Below the pieces are notes generated by a model. That model searched no databases. It was given only the letters and a program-made list of their open reading frames with translations, and was not told the origin of the DNA. A DNA stretch of 64,000 bases from Theropithecus gelada. Its lineage: Eukaryota; Chordata; Mammalia; Primates; Cercopithecidae. The stretch covers positions 117,573,195 through 117,637,194 of the forward strand of contig NC_037669.1 in NCBI RefSeq assembly GCF_003255815.1, given 5' to 3'. Positions 49,301 to 63,249 of this stretch are shown in pieces; the stretch's first letter is position 1; every line of letters starts with the position of its first letter. Position numbers and translations under genes: made by a program.

Positions 49301-50343
49301 AGTAAAACTTCAGAAATCATACAAACACATGGAAATTTAACAATATGCTCCTGAATAACCAATGGGCAAATGAAATTAAGAAGAAAATTTTAAGATTTCT
49401 TAACATGAATGAAAATGGAAACACAACATACCGAAATCTATGGGATACATCAAAGGCAATATGAAAAGGCAAGTTTATAGCAATAAACACCTATATCAAA
49501 ACAGTAAAAAGACCCGGAATAAGCAACCTACTGAAACATCTCAGGGAACTAGAAAAGCAAGAACAAACCAAACACAAAATTAGTAGAAGGATAAAATAGT
49601 AATAAATATTAGAGCAGAAATAAAATTGTAATAAAAATACAGATTAAATGAAAAGTCGGTTTTCTGAAAAGTTAAACAAAATCAATAAATCTTCAGCTAG
49701 ATTAAGAAAAAAAGAGAAAAGATACAAATAAATAAAATCAGAAATGAAAATGCAGACCTAACAACTGAGAACACAGAAATATAAAGACTCATTAGAGCCT
49801 ATTACCATAAACTCAAACAAATTGGAGAATTTAGAAAAAAATTGATAAATTCCTAGATGTATACAATTTCCCAAGAAAGAACCATGAAGAAATACAAAAC
49901 TTCAACAAACCAATACTGAGTAATGAGATCAAAGTTGTAATAAAAAAAATTCCCATCAAAGAAAAGCCCAGAACCTGGTGGCTTCACTGCTGCATTCTAC
50001 CAAACATTTTGCAATTGGGCAATAAAAAGAAAAAAAGGCATCCAAATTCGAAAGAAAGAAGTCAAATTAGCCTTTTTCACAGATGACATAATCTCATATT
50101 TAGAAAAACCTAAAGACTCCACCAAGAAACTCTTTGAACTGACAAATTCACTAAGTTGCAGGATGCAAAATCAACTTATAAAAATCAGTGGCATTTATAT
50201 AAGCTAACAATGAAATATCTGAAAAGGATGTCATGAGAGCAATCCTATTTACAAAAGTTATAAAGAATATAAACTACCCAGGAATCGATTTAACCAAAGT
50301 AGTGACAGACTTGAGAAGGAAAATTATTATAAAACACTGGTAA
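46396..50343 (+). mobile_element. L1M-type element: 5'UTR, ORF1 and partial ORF2 (first of three stacked heads)
   Basis: It starts AAACGGCAGTATGGGAGCAA (5'UTR) and continues through a GC-richer 5'UTR to about 47290. A broken ORF1 follows (47300-48060; CTGCCATCCAAGAATACAGT), then a long AT-rich inter-ORF region. ORF2 runs from about 48590 (CATAATGGCAATGAAAGTAA) through endonuclease (CTGAACTGACATTTACAGAA) into RT (TTTTTCACAGATGACATAAT, 50073-50095). It ends mid-ORF2 at TAAGATAAATTGAAGAA, where a second L1 5'UTR starts. Frames are broken throughout. The longest sense frame, 48897-49124, is part of the endonuclease domain. Confidence 0.85.
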
Positions 50344-50344
50344 G

Positions 50345-52787
50345 ATAAATTGAAGAAGAAGGAGGCAGAACAAGATGTCCAAAAAGAAGCCACCACTGAA
50401 CATCTTCCCCAGAAGAACACCAAGTTAACAACTATCTTCACAAAAAAGTCTTCTTCTAAACCAAAAATCAGGCGAATGATAACAGTATCTGGTTTTAACT
50501 TCATTCACGGAAAGAATGAAGGGGAGAAGAGACAGTCTTAAATTTCTGATGCCACCCTCCCCATCACCCTGCAGCAGCCATGTGGCGCAGAGTATCTGTG
50601 CACTAGAGGGAGGGAAGTGAAGTGATTGTGGAACTTCACATTGGAACTCAATGCTCCCCTGTCCCAGCAAAAATAACACTGGGTAGAACTTAATAAACAC
50701 CCACAAAACGAACAGTTAGGCCAGCCCTAGCCAGAGGGGGATCATCTATCCTAGCTCTCCGAATTTGAGTTCCAGCAAGCCTCACTACCTTGGGCTAAAC
50801 TGTTCTGGGATCCTAAATAAACTAGAAAGTCAGTCTAGGCTACAAGAACTGCAACTGCTAGACAAGTTGTAATGCTGTGCTGGGTTGAGAGCCAGTGGAC
50901 TTGAGGGGCACATGGCCTAGTGAGACACCAGCTGGAGTGGCCAAGGGAGTGCTTGTACCAACGTTCCCCCAACCCCAGGCAGCACAGCTTACGGCTCTGA
51001 AAGAGAATCCTTCCTTCCACTGGGAGAGAAGAGAGGCAAGAGTAAAGAGAAATTTAACTTGCAACTTGGATACCATCTCAGCCACAGTAAAATAGGAACC
51101 AGACAGTCATGAGACCGCATTTCAGGCCCTAGATCTGGATGAAATTCCTAGCACACCCTGGGCCAGAAGAGAACCCACTACCTTAAAGGAAAGGATCCAG
51201 TCCTGGTAGGAGTAGTTACCTACTGGCTAAAAAGCCCCTGGTCCTTGAATTAGCAGCAACAGTAACCAGGTAGGACATGCCATGGGTCGTGAACAAGAAT
51301 CTGAAACATGCTCTCTACAAGGAAGGCGTGACCCATCGTATTTCCAGATGTAGTGGCTCTTTCTGCATAAGTAAAATAAATGCATAAAGAGACTCTTTCT
51401 GCATAAGTAAAAAGGATTTTTGTCTTCTACCTTAGGTACCAGCTCTGACAGAGTGGGGTAGAACATAAAGTGGGCTTGTGCAGTCTCTAATTTAAGGACT
51501 TGGCTCTTGGATGACATTTTTGGACCTGACCTGGGCAGAAGGGAGCCCAGTTCCCTGAAGAGTAAGTCCCAGGCCTGGCAGCATTCACCACAAGCTGACT
51601 AAAATACCCATGGCCTTTGAGCGAACATCAGTGGTGGCCTGGCAGTAGCCCCCATGATCCTATGGTGGTGTGACCATGGAGAGAAACTCCTCTGCCTGTG
51701 GAAAGAGCAAGGAACAGTAGGAAGAACTTTGTTTTGTGGTTTGAGTGCCAGCTCATCTGCAGTAGAATAGAGCACCAGGTAGATTCCAGGTCCTGGCTCC
51801 TGGCAGGCATTTCTGGGCCTTTTTACTACCCAGGAGAACTTGTCACCCTGAAGGGAAGGACACAAGACTAGCTGACTTTGTCACCTGATAATTGTAGAGC
51901 CCTAGATTCTTGAGCAAATATGGGCAGTAGTCAGATAGTGGTTACAGCAGGACTTGCTCAAGATCCAGTGTTATGCTGGCTTCAGGCCTGACCCAGCACA
52001 GTCCCAGTGGCAGTGGCCACTTGGGTGCTTGTGTCACCCTTCCCCCAGCATCAGATAGTTCAGTACAGAAATAGAGAGAGAGATTCCCTTTGTCTTGGAG
52101 AAAGTAAGGGAATAGAACAAGATTCTCTTTTTGGTAATCCAGATAATTCTTTATGATCTTATTCAAGACCACAAAGGTGTACCTCTATAGGTCTGAAACA
52201 GCCATATCATTACTGGTCTTGGGGTGCTCCCTAATGCAGATATGGCCACATTGACCAAAAACTGCAATGATCACAACATCTAAGTCCCTATGAGTACCTG
52301 GAAAGACTTCCGAAGAAGGATGGGTACAAACAAGCCAAGATTGTGAAGACTACAATAAATACCTAACTCTTCAATGCCCTGACACCAGAAACCATCTGCA
52401 AGCATCAAGACCATCCAGAAAAACAAGATTTCACCAAATGGACTGAGTAAGGCACCAGGGACCAACCCAGAGAGACAGAGATATGTGACCTTTCAGACAG
52501 AGAACTCAGAATAGCTGTTTTGAGAAAACTCAGTGAAATTCAAAACAACACAGAGAATGAATTCAAAATTCTATCAGATACATTTAACAAAGAGATTGAA
52601 TTAAAAATCAAGCAGAAAGTCAAGAATTCAAAAGTGCAATCAACATACTGAAGGATGCATCAGAGTCTCTTAACAGTGGAATTGATGAAGCAGGAGAAAT
52701 AATTATTGAGCTTGAAGACAGGCTATTTGAAAATGCACTGCCAGAGGAGACAAAAGAAAAAAGAATGAAAAAAAATATTAAGCAATG
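50345..52787 (+). mobile_element. L1 5'UTR and ORF1 start (second stacked head)
   Basis: It begins GAAGGAGGCAGAACAAGATG, an L1 5'-end type motif. A GC-richer 5'UTR of about 1.9 kb follows, with repeated blocks such as CAAGGGAGTGCTTG and CACTTGGGTGCTTGTGTCAC. ORF1 coding sequence runs from about 52490 (GAAAACTCAGTGAAATTCAA, ATTGAGCTTGAAGACAGGC). It stops inside ORF1 at AATATTAAGCAATGTTG, where a third L1 5'UTR starts. ORF1 is not intact. The numerous short frames across the 5'UTR (both strands, under 105 codons) are not genes. Confidence 0.82.
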
Positions 52788-53897
52788 TTGAGACTCGGGA
52801 ACATGGTAGATAGAGGCAGGGCTGACATGCAACTTCCATTTGGATGGATGGAACAGTGTGTGGAGTCCTCGGCTGTGCACTTTTGCTCCAGGAACAAATG
52901 CAGGAGCATACCAGGAAAACTGTAAGAATTCACAGATTCTTTAAGTAAAAAAGCAGCAAGCCACTGCAAATTCCATGAGACAGGCAAAAAACTGTGAGTT
53001 CCCAAGGTGTGAGAGGGGGGAAAACCTGCCTGTGAACACATGTCCCCACTGGGAAACCCAAAAATCCAGATTACAAGAGAAGGATTTAACATTACCTAGA
53101 GCTGAAATGAATTTAGAATAAAATATAAAACTAGAAGCAGCAGTGGAAGAAGCCGAAGCACAGCCATTCTCCAGCTCAAGCCCAGGGAAGCCATCCCTGA
53201 CTATATCTCATGGGGGCACTGGGGAAAGGCAGCTGGTGGAATTTGGGAGGGGTTACAAGGTGAAAGAAACTTCCAACTGAACTTTGTAATAATTTTGACT
53301 GTGTAAAAACTCTTTTGAGCATAATTTGGGGGTGAATGGGAGCTGCTCCAGAAAGAAGAGCAAGAGCAGTGGCAGACAGTGTGGGCAGACAGGAAGGGGC
53401 ATGGCCTGAAAGCCATGTTTGCTTTCTCAGCAGGAAAATTTATAGCCTGGGGCTAGGTCTTAGTCCACACACAGGCTGCCTGGATATAAACTCTGCTCTG
53501 TTAGTGGGGCACGGCAGGAGCAAGACCAGCCTTACCAACTGCATGGGAGCTGGGTGAGGCCCATTGCTATGGCTTTTCCCCAATTCCCTGGGGACAGAGG
53601 CAGCCATAATCCCCTCTGGAACCTCACTGGCTTAAGAACTATGCCTCCATGCCACACAGTGGCCACAGAAAGGTCTGCCCAAGGAGTGTCTGAGTTCAGA
53701 CCTGCCAAACCCTGCCCCTACCCCTGATGGTATTTCTCTACCTGCCCTGGTAGCCAATCACAAAAGACATAAACTCTTGGGAGCTTTATGACCCCACCCA
53801 TTGCCTGAGAAACCCAGATACTTATCCTGGCCAACTTAGCGCAGTTTATGTCCCCCTTCCACTATTAGAGCTAGTGCTCCCTTAAAAGTGCCACCTT

Positions 53898-54342
<445 letters not shown>

Positions 54343-55823
54343 CTACATGACAACTTCACTGCTAACATAACCAGCATTCAAGAAAGCCAGCACACTAAAC
54401 ATAGCTACAATCAAGGACTCTCAGAGAGTTCAGTTCACTCCCCTGCCACCTCCATCAGAGCAGGTGCTAGTATCCGTGGCTGGGAGACCTGAAGATGGAT
54501 TGAATTACATAGCCTTTAGCAGACATTCCCCAGCACCAGCTCGGAGCCTGATAACCCTGTTAGGTGGCTAGATCCAGAAGAACAACCACCACCACTGCAA
54601 TCTGGCTCACAGGAAGCCCTGTCCCTAGGAGAAAGAGTGCACCACATCAAGGGACCACCCATGGGACAAAAGAATCTGAACAGCAGCCCTTGAGTTATAG
54701 ATTTTCCACTGACATAGTCTACCTAAATGAGAAGGAATCAGAAAAGTAATTCTGTTAAAATGACAAAAGAAGGTTCTATAAAGACCCCCTAGAGACCACT
54801 GTAGCTTCCCAACAATGGATCAAACTAAGAAGAAATATCTGAATTGCCAGATAAATAACTCAAAAGGTTGATTATTAAGCTACTCAAGGAGATACCAGAG
54901 AAAGGTGAAAACTAACTTTAAAAAATAAAAAAAAAAAAATGAATACAGGATATGGATGAAAACTGCTCCGGAGAAATAGAGATCATAAAGAAAAAAAAAA
55001 ATCACAGCTTCTGGAAATGAAAGACACCCTTGAAGAAATACAAATGCACTGGAAAGTTTCTACAATAGATTTCAAACAAGTAGACAAAAGAACTTCAGAG
55101 TTCTCAAAAACAAGGCTTTTGAGTTAACCCAATCATACAAAGGCAAAGACAAAAGAATCTTAAAAAAAAAAAAAAGTCTCCAAAAAATTGGGAATTATGT
55201 TAAATGGTCAAATCTCAGAATAATTGGTGTTCTTGAGGAAGAAGAGAAATCTAAAGGTTTGGAAAACATATTTGAGGGAATAAAGAATATTTCCCTAGCC
55301 TTGCTAAAGACCTAGATACCAAAATACAGGAAGCTCAAAGAACACCTGGGAAATTCATTGCTAAAAGATCATCACCCAGGCACATAGTCATCAGGTTATC
55401 TACAGCCAAGATGAAGGAAAAAAATCTTAAGAGCTGTGAGACAAAATCACTCGATAACCTATAAAGGAAAACCTATTAGATTAACAGCAAATTTCTCAGC
55501 AGAAACCCGACAAGCCAGAAGGAATTGGGGTCCTATCTTTAACCTCCTCAAACAATAAACTATCAGCCAAGAATTTTGTATCCAGCGTAACTAGGCTTCA
55601 TAAATGAAGGATAAATAAAGTCTTTCAGACAGACAAATTCTCAGAGAATTTGTCACTACCAAGCCAGCACTATAAGAACTGGTAAAAGGAGTTCTAAGTC
55701 TTGAAACAAAACCTTGAAATACAACAAAATATAACCTTCTTAAAGCATAAATCTCACAGGACCTATAGAACAATAATACAAAGAAAAAATAAAAAACAAG
55801 ATATTCAGGCAACAACTACCACA

Positions 55824-55955
55824 ATGAATAAAACAGCATCTCACATCTCAATACTAACTTTGAATGTAAATGGCCTAAATCCTCCACTTGGATACGGAAT
55901 GGCGGCATGGATACAAATCTACCAACCAAGTATCTGCTGTCTTCAAGAAAAAAGT
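55824..55955 (+). pseudogene. L1 ORF2 endonuclease amino-terminal remnant
   Basis: Within the 102-codon frame 55701-56009, the residues SHISILTLNVNGLNPP and WIQIYQPSICCLQEK match the start of the L1 endonuclease. The catalytic asparagine of the LNVNGL motif is kept. The glutamate of the downstream 'CIQE' motif is also present (LQEK). After LQEK the match ends abruptly, which marks the break of the element. Confidence 0.85.
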
Positions 55956-56315
55956 GGGTCATGGACAAAGGCTGCAGTGTCAGAACCTGAAAAGCCAGCA
56001 CACACCTGAACATGGATATTGAGAATGACGTATATTAGAGTGCAAAGGGCTCATTTTAATCAATAATCAGTCACAAGGTATGTTGATGAGTTGGCCTGAG
56101 TTAAAAGCAGAGCAGACACCAAACATTTTTAATCTCATTATCTCCCTTATAAATGTCTTAAACTTTTAAACAGAAATTAATTTTCATTTCTGGTGTTATT
56201 CTGATTAACTTGTTCATAGAAAAGCAAAAAGAACAATGATGATTTTATATAATTTTTAGGAATTACTTATTAGTTTAATAAATCTTAAAGAGCTGCAGTT
56301 GTTTCTTTAAAATAC
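55956..56315. other. Intergenic DNA after the L1 break, nothing recognised
   Basis: No L1 tail, A-tract or other recognised family follows the break. Confidence 0.4.
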
Positions 56316-57355
56316 TGTATAAGTAGCCCTTGCTTCACACAGTCATGTGGCATCATAAAAATGATCATGCAAGCTGAAACTGTGCAAACCATCTTAACAA
56401 TCAATGAGAAAAATTGCAACTGTCTGTGGCCTTTTAAAATCTTTATCAAAACATTGAAAACTCTTTTCTTATTAGTTATGAATGTATAGGGAAATACAAA
56501 ATAGTGAACCCAATATGTATTTAATACAGAGTAACTTAAAACATGAGAAACATGATTTCTTTTTTGTAAAAACTTACTGAGAATAGTGCAAAACAGTGCT
56601 TGCCTTCCTCTCATTTCATAATTCTTCATATGAATCAATCATCCTTGTTATGCCTTGGCAAATTGTCATATTCCTTTCCAACTTTGGATCGGCTTCCAAA
56701 ATTTTATGCTTTGTGCTTTCCATGTCATGAAACATCTCTAAGGGTGGCTTTAATGTGAAGTTGTTTTTGCCAGTGTCATTTCTTCTGGAACATATTTATC
56801 CTTTAATCATGGCCACTTTCCCCATTATGTTGGTAAGTTCACCTCTTGCTTTGCTCAAGCTCTATATCTAGTGTCTCGAATGATGGCCTTATCAACATTT
56901 TCACATCAGGTATTTCTTCTATAACTCTGTTTACATTATCCTCACATTTCAATATTTTCACTTTTGTTTCTCTGGTGCGCATTCATCTTTGTTAGCCAAT
57001 TTCCTCTTTATCCATTCTTATAAAATGCCACATGATTTCATTAACTAGAGACAAATACAACAAAACACTTTGCTGTTTGTGAGTGAACCAAATAACAGTA
57101 GTGCAGTAACTATTAATCACCCAATTTTGGAAGAAGTGATGTGGTTGGTCATATATCATGTTGAACATCATCTTTTATTTGCATTTTGATTTGTGAACTG
57201 AAGAGCTAGCAGCCAAGTTTGTACCTTATGTGATTACTTGCAGTTAATATACATTGACAATTGAAATTTTAACCATGTTTTTGAGGGACAGACGCTATTT
57301 AACTAACTGGTAACTGTGATTTATGTATGTCTGAGCAACGCAAAGTGCTACCTGT
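56316..57355. mobile_element. Probable DNA transposon with decayed inverted ends, family unassigned
   Basis: The left end AGTAGCCCTTGCTTCACACA and the complement of the right end (GTAGCACTTTGCGTTGCTCA) share GTAGC-CTTGC-TT and so look like worn terminal inverted repeats. CTGTAT occurs just outside both ends (56315-56320 and 57352-57357), possibly part of a target duplication. The 117-codon antisense frame 56285-56638 has no recognisable transposase motif. The size of about 1.03 kb suits an internally deleted element. Confidence 0.45.
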
Positions 57356-57936
<581 letters not shown>

Positions 57937-58044
57937 CCTAACCAATAGGATTAGATAGGAAGCCAAGGAATTATTTATTGGTAATAATCCACATTCAATA
58001 TTCAATATTGAACATAAATACATTTGATTAATATCTTAGTCTGA

Positions 58045-58092
58045 AATAGATAGATAGATAGACATAGATAGATAGATGACAGACAGATAGAT
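58045..58092. repeat. (GATA)n microsatellite
   Basis: Interrupted GATA units with GACA variants, over about 48 bp. Probably polymorphic. Confidence 0.9.
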
Positions 58093-59309
58093 ATTCAGAT
58101 TAGCCCATAAATTATGACAGTTGTCTTCCTTGCTAGTTTTCTGATACTCACATCATTGATGTTCTTTGCTCTTATTTCTCTGTAGTGAGCTTTCATGCTT
58201 GATGTTAAATCCTCCTTGACTTTCGGGAATGGGAAGTTACCACCCTTGGTCAGCTGCCTGACACCTTTCTGTGATTGCAACATTATATGAGATCTTCCTC
58301 ACCTTAGACAGTTTGGCTGATATCCTCCTTTTCTTCAATGCCAGTCTCTCCCCATAAATCAACAAGCAGCAGAAATGTGTGTGACAAAAAAATTATGTTT
58401 TCCCTAAAGCCCAACTGAACCAAATTTCTGTTGCATTTAATTGTCACTGTATTTTTTAAATCCAGAATCTCTTGTCTGTTTCAATCAGCTATGCCATCAA
58501 GCTGCCTGTCAACCTATCTTCAGTGGGATATTTACATTATTTCTCTTGAAGATTTCTTTACATAAATATTTCCTTTCCTAATTTTGCGACACATTTTTCT
58601 CCTTACTTCTTTTTTAAACCCTGTTTCTTAAACTGAAAATCCCACTTTACTTTGGCACATTAAAAACAATTCAACAGATGTTGCATCCATTCATGTATGT
58701 TTTCTCTTTTTGTTCGAGAATAGAGAACTGGCGGAGGAAGTGAATCTCTGTGGATCTGCACTTGGTGCTGGTATCATCAATGCCTTCCTCAGAGTGCACC
58801 TTCCCATCTGCAAGTCTCACTGTAGGCCAGCTGTTAGGAAGATACTAAATTATTTTATTGCATGTCACTTTTATGCCCATTCTTCATCTGGTGAAACTGA
58901 ACAATGGCTGTTCTGTTCTTTATCAGTGTAAGTGTCTAAAAATATTGTCACTGGACTTATTGATACCGTGGACTTTTTGTTGTTGTTGTTTTGTTTGTCT
59001 TCTATATTCTGCGATGATTTCCCATCATGTCTGGGTATTTGATTTTCCTGAAAGAGAAAACAATCCCTGGAGAAAAATAATTCCTAGTTCAGAATTTTCC
59101 CACTTTAAACTTTGCAAAAACTTGATAAGAGTTATGTATAATTTTGTCTATACTTAGTGTTTATGTGATTATAGTAAAGACTTTTCCAACTTAAGAGTAT
59201 GTATAAAGAGCAACTAAATATCTGCATAAACAAAAATTCAACTTAACAGATGCTTCATCAGCTTGTCACTAAACATACACATGATTACATGAATTATTTT
59301 ACATCACTC
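58093..59309. other. Intergenic DNA, nothing recognised
   Basis: About 1.2 kb. Frames at 58095-58283, 58710-58931 and 58858-59157 (up to 99 codons) show no domain, and no conserved splice context was found. They are treated as chance. Confidence 0.4.
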
Positions 59310-59440
59310 AACACATTTATTCAGTTTCCACTCCTCGACTAACACTTCAGTTAGGCACTTCAGGAATACAGAAGAACTGTAAGATTCCTTTTTTCAAGTG
59401 TGGAGCTTCTTAGTCAGTGTGACATAAATGAATATACTGT
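59310..59440 (-). mobile_element. L2-like LINE tail fragment, antisense
   Basis: CAACACATTTATTCAGTTTC, then AGTTAGGCACTTCAGGAATA, then TCCTTTTTTCAAGTGTGGAG, then CTTAGTCAG follows a worn antisense L2 3' end. Confidence 0.4.
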
Positions 59441-60940
59441 GACCAAGTAGAGAATAGCATTTATTTTTGGATATCTATATAAGGAGGATTTTCATTATAA
59501 GGTAGCAAAAACTGTAATTCAGTTGCCCAAAGCCTGTCATTTACCAATTTTAGGAGTAATGTGTCTTCCAATACGAAAACATGAAATGTAGTATAAAGAG
59601 CCAGTCTTCTTTGTCATTTTACTACAATACTTTCACATAATTAGTACTCTGTAAACACTGAATAAATGAAAAACTAATTGAATATATTTATGATTTAGAT
59701 GTCATTGTACTAGTGTTCTATAAGAATTTACATAACTGTCATTCACAAAATCTGTTTTAAACATATGAATTAAAGTTTTACTTTTATCTTTGTTTTGAGT
59801 CATTCAATTAAGATAGATCCCTAATTTAAATATTTTTTAGAATTAGTTGCATCATAATAAAAAGAGTGGCCTTATCTTATACCTAACTCAGTGACTTCCA
59901 CTTAATAAAATGTGTCTTAAACTAGTCCTGAAAGTTCAATAAAAGTTATTCTTAGATAGAAATACAAGGAAAGAGATTTTCTGGAGCTCTTATGAACCCT
60001 CATTATTTACATGTGTAAATGAATGAAAACTCCAATCCTTGAAGAATTTATCTATCCTAGCTAAAGCTAAGAATGTTGAGAGAAAAACGAAGGTACATTC
60101 TTTAAATTTTCAAACTATGAAACGTAATTCATTTGTATCCTCAGAAGTCATTCATTCATTTGTGGGCCTTAAGTCACTTCAGAACTTACAATACTAGTAA
60201 TAATTATAAGAATGCAAAACCAAACTCTTTCTAGCAAAATACAGATAAATATTGAAAAGTGGACAACATTTTATTTCTGTTCTGAGAAAAAGTAAGGCTA
60301 GGTGTGGCTTAGACTGCAAAGGAGAATTTCCAGGTTTCAGAGCTTCATAGAAATGAACCTTAAACACAAAAAGAAGTCCTGTTTTTGGTGGAAGAAATTG
60401 TGCTATGTTATTGCCATAGTGCCTGCCTGGAGCTATTGAACAGGAACACTTTTTTTCATTCAAACAATGACTTCTAATAAAACCTAATAAAATGTAAAGC
60501 AGAACCTGAAATGTTTTCAAGCTGTGACTGGATGATTAACTTCAGGGCTGATGTCAAGAAGATTCCTAGATGGGTCAGACATTACACTTCTGGGATGATT
60601 GCCAAGGGCCTGTGGTAATTTGGTAGACCCCTCCCTCTTTTCATTAAAGTAATATTTTTATAACTTGAAACTATTTTAATTTGGACAATATCACTTAGTT
60701 TTTCAGTGAATGAATAGTCTGATCCAGTCAGAAAAGTCAGGTACCTTCATACTTAGAAAATATGTTCTTGGTTACAAATTGTACCCTTCATTCAGAAAAC
60801 AGCCTTCAAATGTGGTCAGTTAAGATACATCCGCAAACACCTGTCTACGTTATTGAAAAGAAAACCCAAAGCACATGTTGCATCAGCAGTGGCATATTCA
60901 CATATCAGACAGTTCATTCATAATTTGGGAAATATCTATT
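59441..60940. other. Intergenic DNA, nothing recognised
   Basis: 1.5 kb of AT-rich sequence. The 108-codon antisense frame 60194-60520 has no motif. No repeat was identified. Confidence 0.4.
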
Positions 60941-60954
60941 TAAAAACTAGACCC

Positions 60955-61159
60955 TAGGAGGGGGGAGGGATTGCATTGGGAGTTATACCTGATGTAAATG
61001 ACAAGTTGATGGGTGCTGACGTGTTGATGGGTGCAGCACACCAACATGTCACAAGTATACATATGTAACAAACCTGCACATTGTGCACATGTACCCTAGA
61101 ACTTAAAGTATAATAATAAAAAAATAAATAAATAAAAAAGAAAAGAAAAAAATAAATAA
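60955..61159 (+). mobile_element. Short 5'-truncated young L1 3' end with target duplication
   Basis: A 205-bp L1PA-type insertion made only of the 3'UTR end (GGGGGGAGGGATTGCATTGG ... ACATATGTAACAAACCTGCA ... CTAGAACTTAAAGTATAATA) and a mixed A-rich tail. TAAAAACTAGACCC at 60941-60954 and 61160-61173 is an exact 14-bp target duplication. The 3'UTR has GTTGATGGGTGC twice, a local duplication that I associate with Old World monkey L1 lineages. Confidence 0.94.
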
Positions 61160-61173
61160 TAAAAACTAGACCC

Positions 61174-61329
61174 CAAATTTTCAGCCCTCTGAGAATTTTT
61201 ATTCTAGTTAGTATTGAAAGTTAAAAAAAGTTTTTAAAAACAAGTAGATAAACAATACACAGCATGTTAAAACATGGCACTGCTGTGGGAAACAACAATA
61301 GAGCTTGTTAAGAGGGCCAATGAATTGTG
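61174..61329. other. Spacer between young L1 and L2
   Basis: No feature is recognised in this short stretch. Confidence 0.4.
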
Positions 61330-61621
61330 AGGAGTGAGTTGCAATTCTAAATGGGAGATCAAAATAAATTTCACTGAAAGTATAACATTTAAATAAATAC
61401 TTGTAGAGGAAAGAGTAAGCCATGCAAATGTATTGGAGAGTATGTTCCAAACAGAAGGAGCCCCAACGCAAAGGACATGAGGCAGAAGCCCACCTGGTGT
61501 GTTCAAAGACCACAAGAAGGCCAGTGTTACTGGAACAAAGGGAGAAAAATAAATTATTAATCCTGAAATGTGGTGAATTCAGAGATGCAGCAAGAAACCA
61601 GGCTATGTGAAGTCTTGTAAA
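61330..61621 (-). mobile_element. L2 LINE fragment, antisense, left of an L1 insertion
   Basis: GTATTGGAGAGTATGTTCCA, then CCCAACGCAAAGGACATGAG, then GTGTGTTCAAAGACCACAAG, then AAGGCCAGTGTTACTGGAAC, then GAAGTCTTGTAAACCACTG follow the antisense L2 order ('ggccctgaggcagg ... gaggccagtgtggctgg ... ccttgtaggccattg'). It continues at 63521 after the L1 and its extra tail. Confidence 0.65.
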
Positions 61622-61628
61622 CCACTGA

Positions 61629-61904
<276 letters not shown>

Positions 61905-62384
61905 TAAAACCATCTGATCTTTGACAAACCTGACAAAAGCAGGAAATGGGGAAAGGATTCCCTATTTAATAAATGGTGCTGGGAAAACTGGCTAGCCATA
62001 TGTAGAAAGCTGAAACTGGATCCCTTCCTTACATCTTATACAAAAGTTAATTCAAGATGGATTAAAGACTTAATTAAATGTTAGACCTAAAACCATAAAA
62101 ACCCTAGAAGAAAACCTAGGCCATACCATTTAGGACATAGGCATGAGCAAGAACTTCTTGTCTAAAACACCAAAAGCAATAGCAACAAAAGCCAAATTGA
62201 CAAATGGGATCTAATTAAACTAAAAAGCTTCTGCACAGCAAAAGAAACTACCATCAAAGTAAACAGGCAACCTACAGAATGGGAGAAATTTTTTGCAATC
62301 TACTCATCTGACAAAGAGCTAATATCCAGAATCTACCAAGAACTCAAACAAACTTACAAGAAAAAAAAACAACCCCATCAAAAA

Positions 62385-62780
62385 GTGAGTGAAGGAGATG
62401 AACAGACACTTCTCAAAAGAAGACATCTGTGCAGTCAACAGACACATAAAAAATGCTCATCATCACTGGCCATCAGAGAAATGCAAATCAAAACCACGAT
62501 GAGATACCATCTCATATCAGTTAGAATGGCAATCATTAAAAAGTCAGGAAACAACAGGTGTTGGAGAGGATGTAGAGAAACAGGAACACTTTTACACTGT
62601 TGGTGGGACTATAAACTAGTTCAACCATTGTGGAAGACAGTGTGGCAGTTCCTCAAGGATCTAGAACTAGAAATACCATTTGACCCAGCCATCCCATTAC
62701 TGGGTATATACCCAAAGGATTATAAATCATGCTATATAAAGACACATGCACACGTATGTTTATTGTGGCACTATTCGTAA
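62385..62780 (+). pseudogene. L1 ORF2 carboxy-terminal fragment
   Basis: A 131-codon remnant of the L1 ORF2 carboxy terminus. It contains [38 protein letters not shown] and [19 protein letters not shown]. The intact block contains CGE, then HCWWDC; here single changes remove some of those cysteines. The downstream frame 62910-63158 includes [19 protein letters not shown], a 3'UTR-derived read-through. Confidence 0.9.
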
Positions 62781-63196
62781 TAGCAACGACTTGGAACCAA
62801 CTCAAATGTCCATCAATGATAGACTGAATTAAGAAAATGTGGCACATATACACCATGGAATACCATGCAGCCATAAAAAAAAGGATGAGTTCATGTCCTT
62901 TGTAGGGACATGGATGATGCTGGAAACCATAATTCTCAGCAAACTATTGCAAGGACAAAAAAACAAACACTGCATGTTCTCACTCATAGGTGGGAATTGA
63001 ACAATGAGAACACTTGGTCACAGGAAGGGGAACATCACACACCAGGGCCTGTTGTGGGGTTGGGGGAAGAAGGAGGGATAGCATTGGAAGATATACCTAA
63101 TGTTAATGACGAGTTAATGGGTGCAACACACCAACATGGCACATGTATACATATGTAAAAACCCTGCAAGTTGTGCACATGTACCCTATAACTTAA

Positions 63197-63213
63197 AGTA
63201 TAATAAAACATAA

Positions 63214-63248
<35 letters not shown>
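63197..63248. repeat. (AAAT)n tail of the young L1
   Basis: About ten AAAT units and variants grown from the L1 poly(A) tail. Confidence 0.9.

Positions 63249-63249
<1 letters not shown>

Noticed and set aside
52778..53092. Antisense frames across the L1 5'UTRs (52620-53092, 50425-51085, 51227-51865)
   Set aside because: L1 5'UTRs are GC-richer, so frames are longer by chance. I found no support for an ORF0-like or host protein. A known antisense promoter activity of L1 5'UTRs cannot be judged from these decayed copies.
58710..59157. Two overlapping frames that might be an exon
   Set aside because: No domain, poor codon pattern and no convincing splice sites. They are in different frames of the same sequence.
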